Part shown: positions 34,916-43,721 of the stretch, in pieces | Numbering within the stretch: the stretch's first letter is position 1 | Layout: every line of letters starts with the position of its first letter | Assembly: GCA_050739895.1 (NCBI GenBank) | Contig: JBOICK010000100.1 | Location: 1-64,000 of the forward strand | From: Stenotrophobium sp050739895 | GTDB taxonomy: Bacteria; Pseudomonadota; Gammaproteobacteria; Nevskiales; Nevskiaceae | DNA length: 64,000 bases | Direction of reading: 5' to 3' | Position numbers and translations under genes: made by a program | The notes under the pieces: generated by a model | Databases searched by the model: none | Seen by the model: only the letters and a program-made list of their open reading frames with translations | What the model was told of the DNA's origin: nothing

Positions 34916-36286
34916 ATGGATTTTGAAACGGTCAATCCTGCCGACGGCGCCGTTCTCGCTCGCTACGCGGCGATGGATCGTGCGCAGGTCGAGCGCATCG
35001 TCGAACGGTGCAGCCGGGCGCAGCAAACATGGGCTGCATATTCCATCGCGGAACGCGCAAGCCGCATGCGGGCCGCCGCCGCGGTGATGCTCGCGGACCA
35101 GCCGCGCTACGCGCGGCAGATGTCGCTGGAGATGGGCAAGCCCCTGCCGCAGGCACTCGCCGAGATCGAGAAATGCGCGCTGGTGTGCCGCTACTACGCC
35201 GAAAACGCCGCGCGTTTTCTCGCACCGCAAAAGATCGCGACCGAAGCGCAGGCGAGCACGGTGCATTTCAATCCGCTCGGTGTGGTGCTGGCGGTAATGC
35301 CGTGGAATTACCCGTGGTGGCAAGTGTTCCGCTTCGCCGCGCCGGGCCTGATGGCGGGCAACGGCGCGCTGCTCAAGCACGCGCCCAGCGTGTTCGGCTG
35401 CGCGCTGATGATTGAAGAGGTGTTTCGCAAAGCAGGGTTTCCAGAAGGCCTGTTCGTCAGCCTGCTGCTGGATGTGGAACAGACCGGCGCGGTAATCCGC
35501 GATCCGCGCGTAGCGGCAGTGACCATCACCGCCAGCGTCGCCGCCGGCCGCGCGGTGGCGGCGCAGGCTGGCCAGGCGTTGAAGAAATGCGTGCTGGAAC
35601 TGGGAGGCTCCGATCCGTTCATCGTGCTCGAAGATGCGGATATCGACCGCGCCGTCGAAGTCGGCGTCAACGCGCGCTACCAGAACACCGGCCAGAGCTG
35701 CATCGCCGCCAAGCGCTTCATTCTCGTCGAGGCAATCCGCGCGGAGTTCGAGCGCAAGTTTCTGGCGCGCGTGCAGCGACTGCGCGTGGGCGATCCGTTT
35801 GCCGAAGGTGTTGATCTCGGCCCGATGTCGCGCCGCGAACTGCGCGATGGTTTGCACAAGCAAGTGCAGCGCAGCGTCGATGCGGGTGCGCGCTTGCTGA
35901 CCGGCGGCGTACTGCCGGATGGACCCGGCGCGTATTACCCGCCGACCGTGCTTGGTGACGTGCGCGAGGGCATGGCGGCGTGGTCAGAGGAACTGTTCGG
36001 GCCGGTCGCCACGCTGATCACGGTCAAGGACGAGGATGAGGCCATCGCCATCGCCAACGCCACCGAGTTCGGCCTGTCCGCCTCGGTGTGGACGCGCGAC
36101 CTGCAACGCGGCGAGCGCATCGCCGCGGAAAAAATTCAGTCCGGCGCCTGCTTCGTCAACGCCATGTCCAAGTCCGATCCGCGCATGCCCTTCGGCGGCA
36201 TCAAGAGTTCCGGCTACGGCCGCGAACTGGGGGAGTTCGGCATCCGCGAGTTCGTCAACATTCACGCGGTGTGGGTCGAGACCTGA
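34916..36286 (+). CDS. NAD(P)-dependent aldehyde dehydrogenase, succinate-semialdehyde type
   Basis: The 456-aa enzyme has the ALDH core: MPWNYPWWQVFRFAAPGL near residues 128-145, catalytic Glu in LELGGSDPFIVLEDAD near 227, and nucleophile Cys in NTGQSCIAAKRF near 262. The C-terminal motif MPFGGIKSSGYGRELGEFG is present. The short length and SCIAAKRF resemble the Sad/YneI subgroup of succinate-semialdehyde dehydrogenases. The substrate is inferred from subfamily only. GCGGAGG precedes the ATG. It lies after the TerC gene with a short gap. Confidence 0.88.
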   Translation: MDFETVNPADGAVLARYAAMDRAQVERIVERCSRAQQTWAAYSIAERASRMRAAAAVMLADQPRYARQMSLEMGKPLPQALAEIEKCALVCRYYAENAARFLAPQKIATEAQASTVHFNPLGVVLAVMPWNYPWWQVFRFAAPGLMAGNGALLKHAPSVFGCALMIEEVFRKAGFPEGLFVSLLLDVEQTGAVIRDPRVAAVTITASVAAGRAVAAQAGQALKKCVLELGGSDPFIVLEDADIDRAVEVGVNARYQNTGQSCIAAKRFILVEAIRAEFERKFLARVQRLRVGDPFAEGVDLGPMSRRELRDGLHKQVQRSVDAGARLLTGGVLPDGPGAYYPPTVLGDVREGMAAWSEELFGPVATLITVKDEDEAIAIANATEFGLSASVWTRDLQRGERIAAEKIQSGACFVNAMSKSDPRMPFGGIKSSGYGRELGEFGIREFVNIHAVWVET

Positions 36287-36308
36287 CGCGGGTGCGGTTC
36301 AAGAGTGC

Positions 36309-36338
36309 TTGACATGCAACTATTTGGTTGCATATAGT
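36309..36338 (+). promoter_or_regulatory. ArsR-SRPBCC operon promoter with embedded operator
   Basis: A perfect -35 TTGACA (36309-36314) and -10 TATAGT (36333-36338) are 18 nt apart. That spacer is exactly TGCAAC-N6-GTTGCA, a perfect 6-bp inverted repeat at 36315-36332, the natural site for autorepression by the ArsR-type regulator that follows. The ATG at 36345 lies at the expected transcription start, so the message is probably leaderless. Confidence 0.8.
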
Positions 36339-36344
36339 TCGATC

Positions 36345-36659
36345 ATGGACCTGGTCTTCAAAGCGCTCGCCGATGTCAGCCGCAGGCAATTGCTCGACGC
36401 ATTGCACGCGCGCAACGGCCAGACTCTGGGTCAGCTCTGCGTCGATCTGGAGATGTCGCGCCAGGCGGTGACCAAGCACCTCACACTGCTGGAAGAAGCC
36501 AACCTCGTCGTCACGCTGTGGCGCGGCCGCGAGAAGCTGCACTATCTCAACCCGGTACCGCTTGGCGAAATCGTCGACCGCTGGATCGGAAAGTACGAAA
36601 AACATCGTGCCCGCGCATTGGGCGAACTCAAACGCCGGCTTGAACAGGAGGCCGCATGA
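36345..36659 (+). CDS. ArsR-family winged-helix repressor (SRPBCC-linked subgroup)
   Basis: This 104-aa regulator has a winged helix with recognition helix DLEMSRQAVTKHLTLLEEANLV near residues 33-54 and a basic C-terminal helix. It lacks the Cys-rich metal site of ArsR/SmtB, like the subgroup that is co-transcribed with SRPBCC (Aha1-like) proteins. The gene starts at the predicted transcription start and overlaps the next gene by 4 nt (ATGA). Autoregulation through the TGCAAC-N6-GTTGCA operator in its promoter is predicted. The ligand is unknown. Confidence 0.88.
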   Translation: MDLVFKALADVSRRQLLDALHARNGQTLGQLCVDLEMSRQAVTKHLTLLEEANLVVTLWRGREKLHYLNPVPLGEIVDRWIGKYEKHRARALGELKRRLEQEAA

Positions 36660-37150
36660 ACACCCCAAAAGACCCGCAGACTTTCGTCTACGTCACCTAT
36701 ATCAACAGCACGCTGGAGAAGGTATGGGATTCGCTGACACAGAGCGATTTGATCGAGCAATTCTGGGGAGGCTGTCGCATCGATTGCGACTGGAGAGTCG
36801 GTTCCAAGATGCAATTGCGCGCGCCCAACGGCACCGTCTACGACGAAGGTGTGGTGTTGGTCTGTGAGCCGCCGCATCACCTCAGCTACACCTTCAAGAA
36901 TGTGTTCTTCGACGAACTGCTGGCTGAGCCCGCATCGCGCGTCGACTTCAAGCTGGGCCTCCAGGACGGCATCGTCAAACTCACCCTGGTGCACGATCAG
37001 TTCCCGACGCCCGACAGCAAATACCTGCGCGCCATCAGCGGCGGATGGCCGACCATCCTGTCCAATCTCAAGAGCCTGCTGGAAACCGGCAAGCCACTGC
37101 CGTTTGTGTGGTCGCACAAGAACAACAATCCCGCGCACAAATTCGGCTAA
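36656..37150 (+). CDS. SRPBCC (AHSA1-like) domain protein, first of a tandem pair
   Basis: The 164-aa single-domain protein of the START/Bet v1-like fold shows VYVTYINSTLEKVWDSLTQ near residues 10-28, FWGGCRIDCDWRVGS near 37-51, and the C-terminal GGWPTILSNLKSLLETGKPL near 127-146. These proteins bind small hydrophobic ligands in a deep cavity; the ligand here is unknown. The gene is coupled to the ArsR gene by a 4-nt overlap and is followed 12 nt later by a clear paralogue. Confidence 0.83.
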   Translation: MNTPKDPQTFVYVTYINSTLEKVWDSLTQSDLIEQFWGGCRIDCDWRVGSKMQLRAPNGTVYDEGVVLVCEPPHHLSYTFKNVFFDELLAEPASRVDFKLGLQDGIVKLTLVHDQFPTPDSKYLRAISGGWPTILSNLKSLLETGKPLPFVWSHKNNNPAHKFG

Positions 37151-37162
37151 GCGCAGACGGTC

Positions 37163-37648
37163 ATGAACAAAACACCCGACACCGTCTACGTCACCTACAT
37201 CGCCGCCACACCGCAGCAAGTGTGGGAAGCCCTGACGCAGGGCGAAATCACCAAGCAGTATTTCTTCGGCCGCCGCATCGAGTCCGAATGGAAAGTCGGT
37301 GGCCGCGTGGTCTATTGGCAGCCAGACGGCAAGCTCGACGTCAGCGGCGAAATCCTCGAATGCGATCCGCCGAGCAAGCTGCGCTTCACCTGGCGCGTCG
37401 AGTGGGTGGAGGAGATGAAAGCACTACCACCCTGCATCGTCACCTACCAGATCGACGATCTCGGCGAAGCCGTGCGCCTCACCGTGATCGAGGAACATCC
37501 GGCGGCCATCGAAGAGAAATGGCTCGAAGGTGGCCGCCGCGGCTGGCCGATCATCCTGTGTAGCCTCAAGAGCTGGCTCGAAACTGGCAAGCCGCTTCCC
37601 GACCTGATCGAGCATGGCAAGCCGGATGCGTTGAAGGCGGTCTCCTGA
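37163..37648 (+). CDS. SRPBCC (AHSA1-like) domain protein, second of the tandem pair
   Basis: The 161-aa paralogue of the preceding protein shares the framework (VYVTYIAATPQQVWEALTQ, RRIESEWKVGG, GWPIILCSLKSWLETGKPLP). It differs in the cavity-lining middle region, so the pair probably bind different ligands or form a heterodimer. It is third and last in the ArsR operon; the 110-bp element copy 4 follows 34 nt after the stop. Confidence 0.83.
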   Translation: MNKTPDTVYVTYIAATPQQVWEALTQGEITKQYFFGRRIESEWKVGGRVVYWQPDGKLDVSGEILECDPPSKLRFTWRVEWVEEMKALPPCIVTYQIDDLGEAVRLTVIEEHPAAIEEKWLEGGRRGWPIILCSLKSWLETGKPLPDLIEHGKPDALKAVS

Positions 37649-37682
37649 TCTCTTATTCGCTCAATGCGTAGTGATTTTGCTT

Positions 37683-37792
37683 CACCCGCTCTTGGAGATA
37701 AGAGGCTAAGGAATGTTTTATATTATTACTAAAAATAATATTTAAACAGTATTTTATAACAATGGAATGACTAAATTAACAAGGAGCGGGTG
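37683..37792. repeat. 110-bp symmetric AT-core element, copy 4 (SRPBCC-cupin gap)
   Basis: Arms CACCCGCT (37683-37690) and AGCGGGTG (37785-37792) enclose 94 bp; extended arms are TCACCCGCTC and GAGCGGGTGA, 10 bp perfect. The AT palindrome is 37714-37761 (TGTTTTATA...TATAACA) with 23 nt on each side. This is the only copy between convergent genes, so the element cannot be only a promoter. Confidence 0.85.
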
Positions 37793-37806
37793 ACGCCGCT
37801 GCATGG

Positions 37807-38256
37807 TTAACCCGGCCTGCCCTGCTGCGGCACGGCCGGTACCAAGCCATACTTCTTCATGACGCCGAACAGCTTCTCGCGATCAGGCGGCCCGCCTGCA
37901 TTCACGACTGCGCCGACGTCTCGAAAATACTGGGCGCCGATGTCAGGGGTCTGAACGACCAGGGCTTTGGCTTGTTTGGCGTATGGATTACTGAAATGGT
38001 GGACCGATCCTCTTGGACTCAACATCCACTCTCCGGATGACAGGTCTCTGGAGACACCATCCACGGAGTAACGGAGAATGCCCTCAAGGACATAGATGCA
38101 CTCGTCATTGAGCGTATGACTATGGGGCGGCGGGACATTGGAGTTGGGCGGCACACAAAGCTCGAACAGGCCCATGCCCTTTGTGGCGGCGCCATCGACC
38201 AGATACCGAACGCTCAACTGGCCGAGCGGGATGAGTTCGCTGTCTGTAGAAGTCAT
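37807..38256 (-). CDS. Cupin-domain protein
   Basis: The 149-aa protein (ATG at 38256) has a single cupin barrel: motif 1 PPPHSHTLNDECIYVLEGILRY near residues 44-65 with the two His and the Glu ligand, and motif 2 SPRGSVHHFSNPYAKQAK near 80-97. It is probably a metal-binding enzyme or small-molecule sensor; the substrate is unknown. GC is slightly lower than the neighbours. It converges on the SRPBCC operon across repeat copy 4 and diverges from uvrD. Confidence 0.78.
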   Translation of the reverse strand: MTSTDSELIPLGQLSVRYLVDGAATKGMGLFELCVPPNSNVPPPHSHTLNDECIYVLEGILRYSVDGVSRDLSSGEWMLSPRGSVHHFSNPYAKQAKALVVQTPDIGAQYFRDVGAVVNAGGPPDREKLFGVMKKYGLVPAVPQQGRPG

Positions 38257-38388
38257 GATCAAGTTCTCAAGGGCGGAATGCCCAGACACGCAACTGGATT
38301 TATATTTCAGCAGACTATTCAGTCCCATCGCTCAAATCAATTTTCCTTAAACCACCGGCCTTCCCTCCCAAGCCGGTAAAATCAGCAA

Positions 38389-40629
38389 ATGAATCATTTC
38401 GCTGACGATCTCGCTCCCCTCATCGCCCATCTGAATCCCGCGCAGAAGGAGGCGGTGACGGCGCCGACCGAGCATCGGCTGGTGTTGGCGGGTGCGGGTT
38501 CGGGCAAGACGCGCGTGCTGGTGCATCGCATCGCCTGGCTGATTGCGCGCGAGGGCGTGTCGCCGCATTCCATCCTCGCGGTGACGTTCACCAACAAGGC
38601 GGCGGCGGAGATGCGCGGGCGCATCGAGCAGCTGATCAATATTCCGGTGCGGGCGATGTGGGTCGGCACCTTCCACGGCACCGCGCACCGCATGTTGCGG
38701 CTGCACTGGAAGGAGGCGCGGCTGCCGCAGAATTTCCAGATTCTGGATGCCGACGACCAGCAGCGACTGGTCAAGCGCGTGATGCGCGCGATGGAATTGC
38801 CGGAAGACCAGTGGGTGCCCAAGAGCGTCACCGGCTTCATCAACGGCCAGAAGGAAGAAGGCCGCCGGCCGCAGCATTTGCAGGATCAGGGCGATTTCAC
38901 GCAGCGCACGCTGGCGCGGGTCTACACCGCCTACCAGGAACAGTGCGAGCGCAACGGCCTGGTCGATTTCGCCGAACTGCTGCTGCGTGCCTACGAGCTG
39001 TGCCGCGACAACGAGGAAATCCAGCGCCACTATCGCAACCGCTTCCGCCACATCCTCGTCGATGAATTCCAGGACACCAACACGCTGCAGTACCAGTGGC
39101 TGAGGGTTTTGGCGGGCAACACCGGCATCCTGTTCGGGGTCGGTGATGACGATCAATCGATCTACGGCTGGCGCGGTGCGAAGGTCGAAAACATGCTGAA
39201 GCTGGACCGGGATTTTCCCGGCACGCAGATCATCAAGCTGGAGCAGAACTACCGCTCGACCGGCACCATCCTCAAGGCCGCCAACGGCCTGATCGCGCGC
39301 AACAGCACGCGACTCGGCAAGGAACTGTGGACCGACGGCAACGAGGGCGAGCAGATCCAGCTCTACGCCGCGTTCAACGAATACGACGAGGCCGAGTTCG
39401 TGATCGGCCGGATGAAGGAGCACATCGACGGCCGCTCACGCCATTCCGATCTCGCGGTGCTATATCGCACCAGCGCGCAGTCGCGTGTGCTGGAAGAAAC
39501 GCTGATCCGCGCGCGCTTGCCTTACCGCATCTACGGCGGTCTGCGCTTCTTCGAGCGCATGGAAGTGAAGGACGCAATCTCGTACCTGCGCCTGCTGCAC
39601 AACCGCGACGACGACACCAGCTTCGAGCGCGCGGTGAACACGCCGCCGCGCGGCATCGGCGCTACCACCATCGAGCGTCTGCGCCTGCTGGCGCGCGAGC
39701 AGAATATTTCGCTGTGGGTCGCGGCCAAGACTGGGCTGCCGTCGTTGGGCCGCTCATCCAACAGCGTCGGCGCATTCCTGTCGCTGATCGAACAACTGCA
39801 CGCCGACACGCTCGGACTGGCCTTGAGCGAAGTGGCCAAACTGGTGATCGAACGCAGTGGCCTGCGCGAACACTACAAAAAGGAGCGCGGCGAGCAGGCC
39901 GAGACGCGTCTCGAAAATCTCGACGAACTGATCAACGCCGCGCGCGGTTTCGAGGAACTGCCGCCGGAAGACGGCGAGCCGGCGATGGAGCCGCTGACCG
40001 CGTTCATCACCCACGCATCTTTGGAGGCTGGTGACGAACAGGCTGGCCCTGGCGAGGACTGCGTGCAGCTGATGACGCTCCACTCCGCGAAAGGTCTGGA
40101 GTTTCCAGTGGTGTTCATGGTTGGACTTGAGAACGGATTGTTTCCGAGCCAGCGCACCATGGACGAAGGCAATCTCGAGGAAGAGCGCCGCCTCTGCTAC
40201 GTCGGCATCACGCGCGCGCGCGCGCGCCTCTACCTGTCCTACGCCGAGATGCGGCGTCTGCATGGCGTCGAGCAGATCAATCTGCCGTCGATGTTCCTCA
40301 AGGAAATCCCGGCGGAGTGCGTCAGCGAGACGCGGCCGCGCGCGGGCATCGTGCGGCCGACGTTCGTCAATCGCGGAGGCCCGGTGCGCTGGGGCAGCGG
40401 CATCGGTCATGCCTCGGGCGGTTACGGGCCGAAGACGCCGCGCTCAGTGCTCACGGATACCGGCCCCGGCGGCTTCAAGCTTGGCCAGCGCGTGACGCAT
40501 GCCCGTTTTGGCGAGGGCACCATCCTGTCGTTTGATGGCGATGGCGAACGCGCGCGCGTCGAGGTGCGCTTCCGCAAGGACGGCACCAAGTGGCTGATGC
40601 TGGATTACGCCAATCTGCAGGCGGTGTAG
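38389..40629 (+). CDS. uvrD: DNA helicase II (UvrD)
   Basis: UvrD is a 3'-5' SF1 helicase in nucleotide excision and mismatch repair. The 746-aa protein has the full set of helicase motifs: I LAGAGSGKTRVLVHRIAWL near residues 33-51, II VDEFQDTN near 223, III GDDDQSIYGWRGAK near 250, IV QNYRST near 287, V LMTLHSAKGLEFPVVF near 563 and VI CYVGITRARARLYL near 604. The end carries the RNA-polymerase-binding Tudor-like C terminus (LGQRVTHARFGEGTIL). An alternating CG run at 40207-40228 encodes the ITRARARL motif. It is a single-gene unit. Confidence 0.97.
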   Translation: MNHFADDLAPLIAHLNPAQKEAVTAPTEHRLVLAGAGSGKTRVLVHRIAWLIAREGVSPHSILAVTFTNKAAAEMRGRIEQLINIPVRAMWVGTFHGTAHRMLRLHWKEARLPQNFQILDADDQQRLVKRVMRAMELPEDQWVPKSVTGFINGQKEEGRRPQHLQDQGDFTQRTLARVYTAYQEQCERNGLVDFAELLLRAYELCRDNEEIQRHYRNRFRHILVDEFQDTNTLQYQWLRVLAGNTGILFGVGDDDQSIYGWRGAKVENMLKLDRDFPGTQIIKLEQNYRSTGTILKAANGLIARNSTRLGKELWTDGNEGEQIQLYAAFNEYDEAEFVIGRMKEHIDGRSRHSDLAVLYRTSAQSRVLEETLIRARLPYRIYGGLRFFERMEVKDAISYLRLLHNRDDDTSFERAVNTPPRGIGATTIERLRLLAREQNISLWVAAKTGLPSLGRSSNSVGAFLSLIEQLHADTLGLALSEVAKLVIERSGLREHYKKERGEQAETRLENLDELINAARGFEELPPEDGEPAMEPLTAFITHASLEAGDEQAGPGEDCVQLMTLHSAKGLEFPVVFMVGLENGLFPSQRTMDEGNLEEERRLCYVGITRARARLYLSYAEMRRLHGVEQINLPSMFLKEIPAECVSETRPRAGIVRPTFVNRGGPVRWGSGIGHASGGYGPKTPRSVLTDTGPGGFKLGQRVTHARFGEGTILSFDGDGERARVEVRFRKDGTKWLMLDYANLQAV

Positions 40630-40688
40630 GAAGCAAGCACGATCGCGATGATGCAGGTTTCAGCGGTTGGCGAAACGGGGTGCCACCG

Positions 40689-41348
40689 CTATTTCACCTT
40701 CACCACCATAGCCTGGTGGATGCCGTTTTCTTCCAGCCGCGCGACGATGGTATGCACGGCGCCGAGATTTTTCTCGGGACCGACGCGCACGCGGTAGTAG
40801 GTGTCGCTGTTATCGATGGTCACTTTCTCGATACGCGACTCGACGCCCAGCAGCGCGAGTTTCGCCTTGAGGCCATCGGCATCGGGCTGCGTGCGATACG
40901 ACGCCACCTGGATCACATATAGACCGGTGTCAGCGGCACCAGCCTTGCCGGTAGCGGTCTGTACCTGTTCGCGCGGCACCACGACTTCCTGGCTGGGCAG
41001 CAGTTCGTAAAATGTGAATCGCGTTTTTACCTTGGGCGGCAGCTTGACCACATTCTGCTTGCCGGATAATGCGGCCTTGTTGCGCTGCGCGGGCGATTCA
41101 GCGTCATCGTTGCCGGCGTCGTTGCTGCTTGCGGGCGCAGCGGCCGAGATGGATTTGTGACCGGGCAGAGGCTGCGCGGGGCGAACGAATATATAGACAA
41201 AAACGGCGACGGCGAGGCCGATGGACAGGCCCAGCACCGCACCCAGCCACCACGGCATGCCGCTGCCACCACCCCTGCCGCCGCGACGAGGTGCGGGCCG
41301 CGTCTGCCGCTGCCCGCCCTTGCCGCGCTGTGCGTAGTCCTTGGCCAT
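40689..41348 (-). CDS. SPOR-domain inner-membrane protein (FtsN-like)
   Basis: The 219-aa protein has a short cytoplasmic basic N terminus (GKGGQRQTRPAPRRGGRGGG), one membrane helix near residues 33-52, and a disordered linker. A C-terminal SPOR domain (about 140-219) has VIQVASYRTQPDADGLKAKL and VRVGPEKNLGAVHTIVARL. SPOR domains bind denuded glycan strands at the division septum. The position next to argS is conserved in gammaproteobacteria. Its ATG overlaps the argS stop (41348), so the two are co-translated. Confidence 0.9.
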   Translation of the reverse strand: MAKDYAQRGKGGQRQTRPAPRRGGRGGGSGMPWWLGAVLGLSIGLAVAVFVYIFVRPAQPLPGHKSISAAAPASSNDAGNDDAESPAQRNKAALSGKQNVVKLPPKVKTRFTFYELLPSQEVVVPREQVQTATGKAGAADTGLYVIQVASYRTQPDADGLKAKLALLGVESRIEKVTIDNSDTYYRVRVGPEKNLGAVHTIVARLEENGIHQAMVVKVK

Positions 41349-43138
41349 TACATTTTTTCCGGTGCGCTGACGCCGAGCAGTGCCAGACCGTTGCGCAGCA
41401 CCTGCCGCGCGGCTGAAATCAATGCCAGGCGCGCGGATTGCAGTTCAGCATCGTCGACGATGAACTTGTGCGCGTTGTAATAGCTGTGGAAAGCGTCGGC
41501 AAGGCCGTCCTTCAGATAGAACGCCAGCGTGTGCGGCTCGTACTCCGCTGCCGCCTTGCGGATGATTTCGGGAAAGCGGTTGATCTGCACCAGCAGCGCT
41601 TTCTCGTGCTCGTTGTCGAGGCGATGCAGTGCCGCAAGCCCGGCTGCTTCGTCATATTTGCCGCCGCGTTCGGCGAACTGCGCGAACACACTGCACACGC
41701 GCGCGTGCGCGTACTGCACATAGAACACCGGGTTGTCGTTGCTTTGCGAGCGCGCGAGATCGATGTTGAATTCCAGATGCTGTTCGTGCGAACGCATCAG
41801 GTAGAAGAAGCGCGTAGCGTCGGTGCCGGCTTCATCGATCAGGTCCTGCAAAGTGACGAAGTTGCCGCTGCGCTTTCCCATCTTGCCGGACGACAGCGTC
41901 ACGAACTGGATCAGTTGAACGTTGAGCGCGTCCTTGCGGCCGGTCAGCGCCTCAATCGCAGCGCGCACGCGCGCGATGTAGCCGTGATGATCCGCGCCCC
42001 ACACGTCCATCAGCAGCGGTGGATAGTCATTTGTCTTTGCACGATCCAGCTTGTCGATGTGATAGGCAAGGTCGTTGCAGAAATAGGTGGCGGCGCCGTC
42101 TGCCTTGATCAGCACGCGATCCTTCTCGTCGCCGAACGCTTCGGTGCGCATCCACAGCGCGCCGTCCTTGTCGTAGGTCAGCCCTTTTTCGGCGAGACGC
42201 GCCAGCGCCTTTTTGACGAAGCCGGTCTCTACCAGCGCTGCTTCGGACGACCATTGATCGAAGCGCACATCAAAGTTCGCCAAGGTTTCACGAATTACGC
42301 CAAGCTGTTTTTCGAGAGCAAACTCTTTTATCAATTCATAACTATTTCCAAGTAGTTCATGCGCTTTACTGATAAGTGCGTCGAGCTGCTTCTCCTGAAA
42401 TCCTTTTAGTGTCTCTGGATCTGTGTCGGGGGTAATTACTTCATTCGACCAAGGCTCGCCATACGCAAAGACGTCTGCGCTTGGTTTGCGAAATTGCTCT
42501 CCGTATTTTTCTCTTAACCTCTCCGCGCATTCGGTGATGTATCCACCAGCGTAGGCGCGAGCCGGAAACGAAATCGATTCGCCAAACATATCGAGATAGC
42601 GCAACCAGACACTGATCGTCAGTACATCCACCTGACGCCCGGCGTCATTGATGTAGTACTCGCGCCACACCGTCCAGCCGGTGGCGGCGAGCAGGTTGCA
42701 GACCGTGTCGCCATAGGCTGCGCCACGACCGTGGCCGACGTGCATCGGGCCGGTGGGATTGGCGGAGACGAACTCGACCAGGATTTTGCCTTTGCTGCCG
42801 GAATCGTCACGGCCGAATTTGTCGCCGGACTTGAGTACGTCCGCCACCACTGCCTGAAACGCATCGGCGGCGAGAAAGAAATTGATGAAGCCGGGGCCGG
42901 CGATTTCCACTTTGGCGACGCGCGCCGAGGGCGGCAGGTTGTTGACCAGCGCCTGCGCCACCGTGCGCGGCGACTGGCCCAGCGGTTTGGCGATGACCAG
43001 CGCAAGGTTGCTGGCAAAGTCGCCGTGGCTCTTGTCCTTGGCTGCATCGATCTGGATGCTGTCCGGCGCGCGCAGGTCTTTGCCGGCGAGTAGCGGTTGC
43101 AGCGCGGCGCGCAGCAGGTCTTGCAGGTGGGATTTCAT
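41348..43138 (-). CDS. argS: Arginyl-tRNA synthetase
   Basis: ArgS charges tRNA-Arg. The 596-aa class I synthetase has the HIGH-type motif HVGHGRGAAYGD near residues 133-144, KMSKS-type SGKMGKRSGNFV near 414-425, and the DALR anticodon-binding domain at the end (HSYYNAHKFIVDD). A middle stretch (about 42300-42540, residues 200-280) has about 45 % GC, while flanking parts of the same gene are about 70 %, yet the reading frame is intact. This suggests a recombinant segment. It is followed by the SPOR gene with a stop/start overlap. Confidence 0.95.
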   Translation of the reverse strand: MKSHLQDLLRAALQPLLAGKDLRAPDSIQIDAAKDKSHGDFASNLALVIAKPLGQSPRTVAQALVNNLPPSARVAKVEIAGPGFINFFLAADAFQAVVADVLKSGDKFGRDDSGSKGKILVEFVSANPTGPMHVGHGRGAAYGDTVCNLLAATGWTVWREYYINDAGRQVDVLTISVWLRYLDMFGESISFPARAYAGGYITECAERLREKYGEQFRKPSADVFAYGEPWSNEVITPDTDPETLKGFQEKQLDALISKAHELLGNSYELIKEFALEKQLGVIRETLANFDVRFDQWSSEAALVETGFVKKALARLAEKGLTYDKDGALWMRTEAFGDEKDRVLIKADGAATYFCNDLAYHIDKLDRAKTNDYPPLLMDVWGADHHGYIARVRAAIEALTGRKDALNVQLIQFVTLSSGKMGKRSGNFVTLQDLIDEAGTDATRFFYLMRSHEQHLEFNIDLARSQSNDNPVFYVQYAHARVCSVFAQFAERGGKYDEAAGLAALHRLDNEHEKALLVQINRFPEIIRKAAAEYEPHTLAFYLKDGLADAFHSYYNAHKFIVDDAELQSARLALISAARQVLRNGLALLGVSAPEKM

Positions 43139-43205
43139 GAAGATTCAGCAACAACCAAAAAGGAGGCGGATTTTAGCGTGTCATCCCCGCCTGTGCCGCC
43201 ATAGC

Positions 43206-43679
43206 CTATGCGACGTAGCGCTGCCCCGGCTTTGCGTTGGCATACCAGGCGTTCAGCTGCGCGACGCCGGGGCTGCCATCGGCCGGCGACCACGCAGCGA
43301 AATCGGCCTCCGCAATCGGTTGGTAGGGGCCATGCTTGACCTCGAAAATCACGCCTCCGGCATCCAGCGAAAGTACCGCATGCCATTGCCCGGCCGGATT
43401 TTCGAGGATGGCGCTGTCTTCGCCCAGCACTTGGCGGTCCGTCACGGTGCCGGCGTCGTCGAAGTGCAGCACGACGAAACGCCCGCGCAGCGGGAACAGC
43501 AGTTCCCAGGTGTGCGGATGGCGGTGCGGGCGCACGTAGGTATCCGGCTCCATCGCGATTGCGAGGCGCTGCACCGGGTCGGACAGTTCGCCGTGGAGAT
43601 TGAGATTGGCGCGCAGGCGCGGCGAAGCCAGTGCGCGGGCCGAAAGCCCGGCGAGGGCGTGGGTGGAGATCTGTTTCAT
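43206..43679 (-). CDS. WbuC-family cupin protein
   Basis: This 157-aa cupin resembles WbuC: SPRLRANLNLHGELSDPVQRL near residues 18-38 followed by IAMEPDTYVRPHRHPHTWEL near 40-59, with the His-rich metal site, and a second motif with NPAGQWHAV near 92-100. WbuC-type proteins are often linked to O-antigen or extracellular polysaccharide genes, but none are nearby, so the role is unknown. The gene sits between argS and yoaK-like genes and interrupts the usual priA-argS neighbourhood. Confidence 0.78.
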   Translation of the reverse strand: MKQISTHALAGLSARALASPRLRANLNLHGELSDPVQRLAIAMEPDTYVRPHRHPHTWELLFPLRGRFVVLHFDDAGTVTDRQVLGEDSAILENPAGQWHAVLSLDAGGVIFEVKHGPYQPIAEADFAAWSPADGSPGVAQLNAWYANAKPGQRYVA

Positions 43680-43721
43680 GTGCGCATTCTAAAGAGTTTG
43701 CCGCCGCTATAATTCGTCGCG

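Noticed and set aside
40207..40228. Alternating CG run in uvrD as a Z-DNA or repeat signal
   Set aside because: It simply encodes the conserved ITRARARL helicase motif with GC-rich codons.
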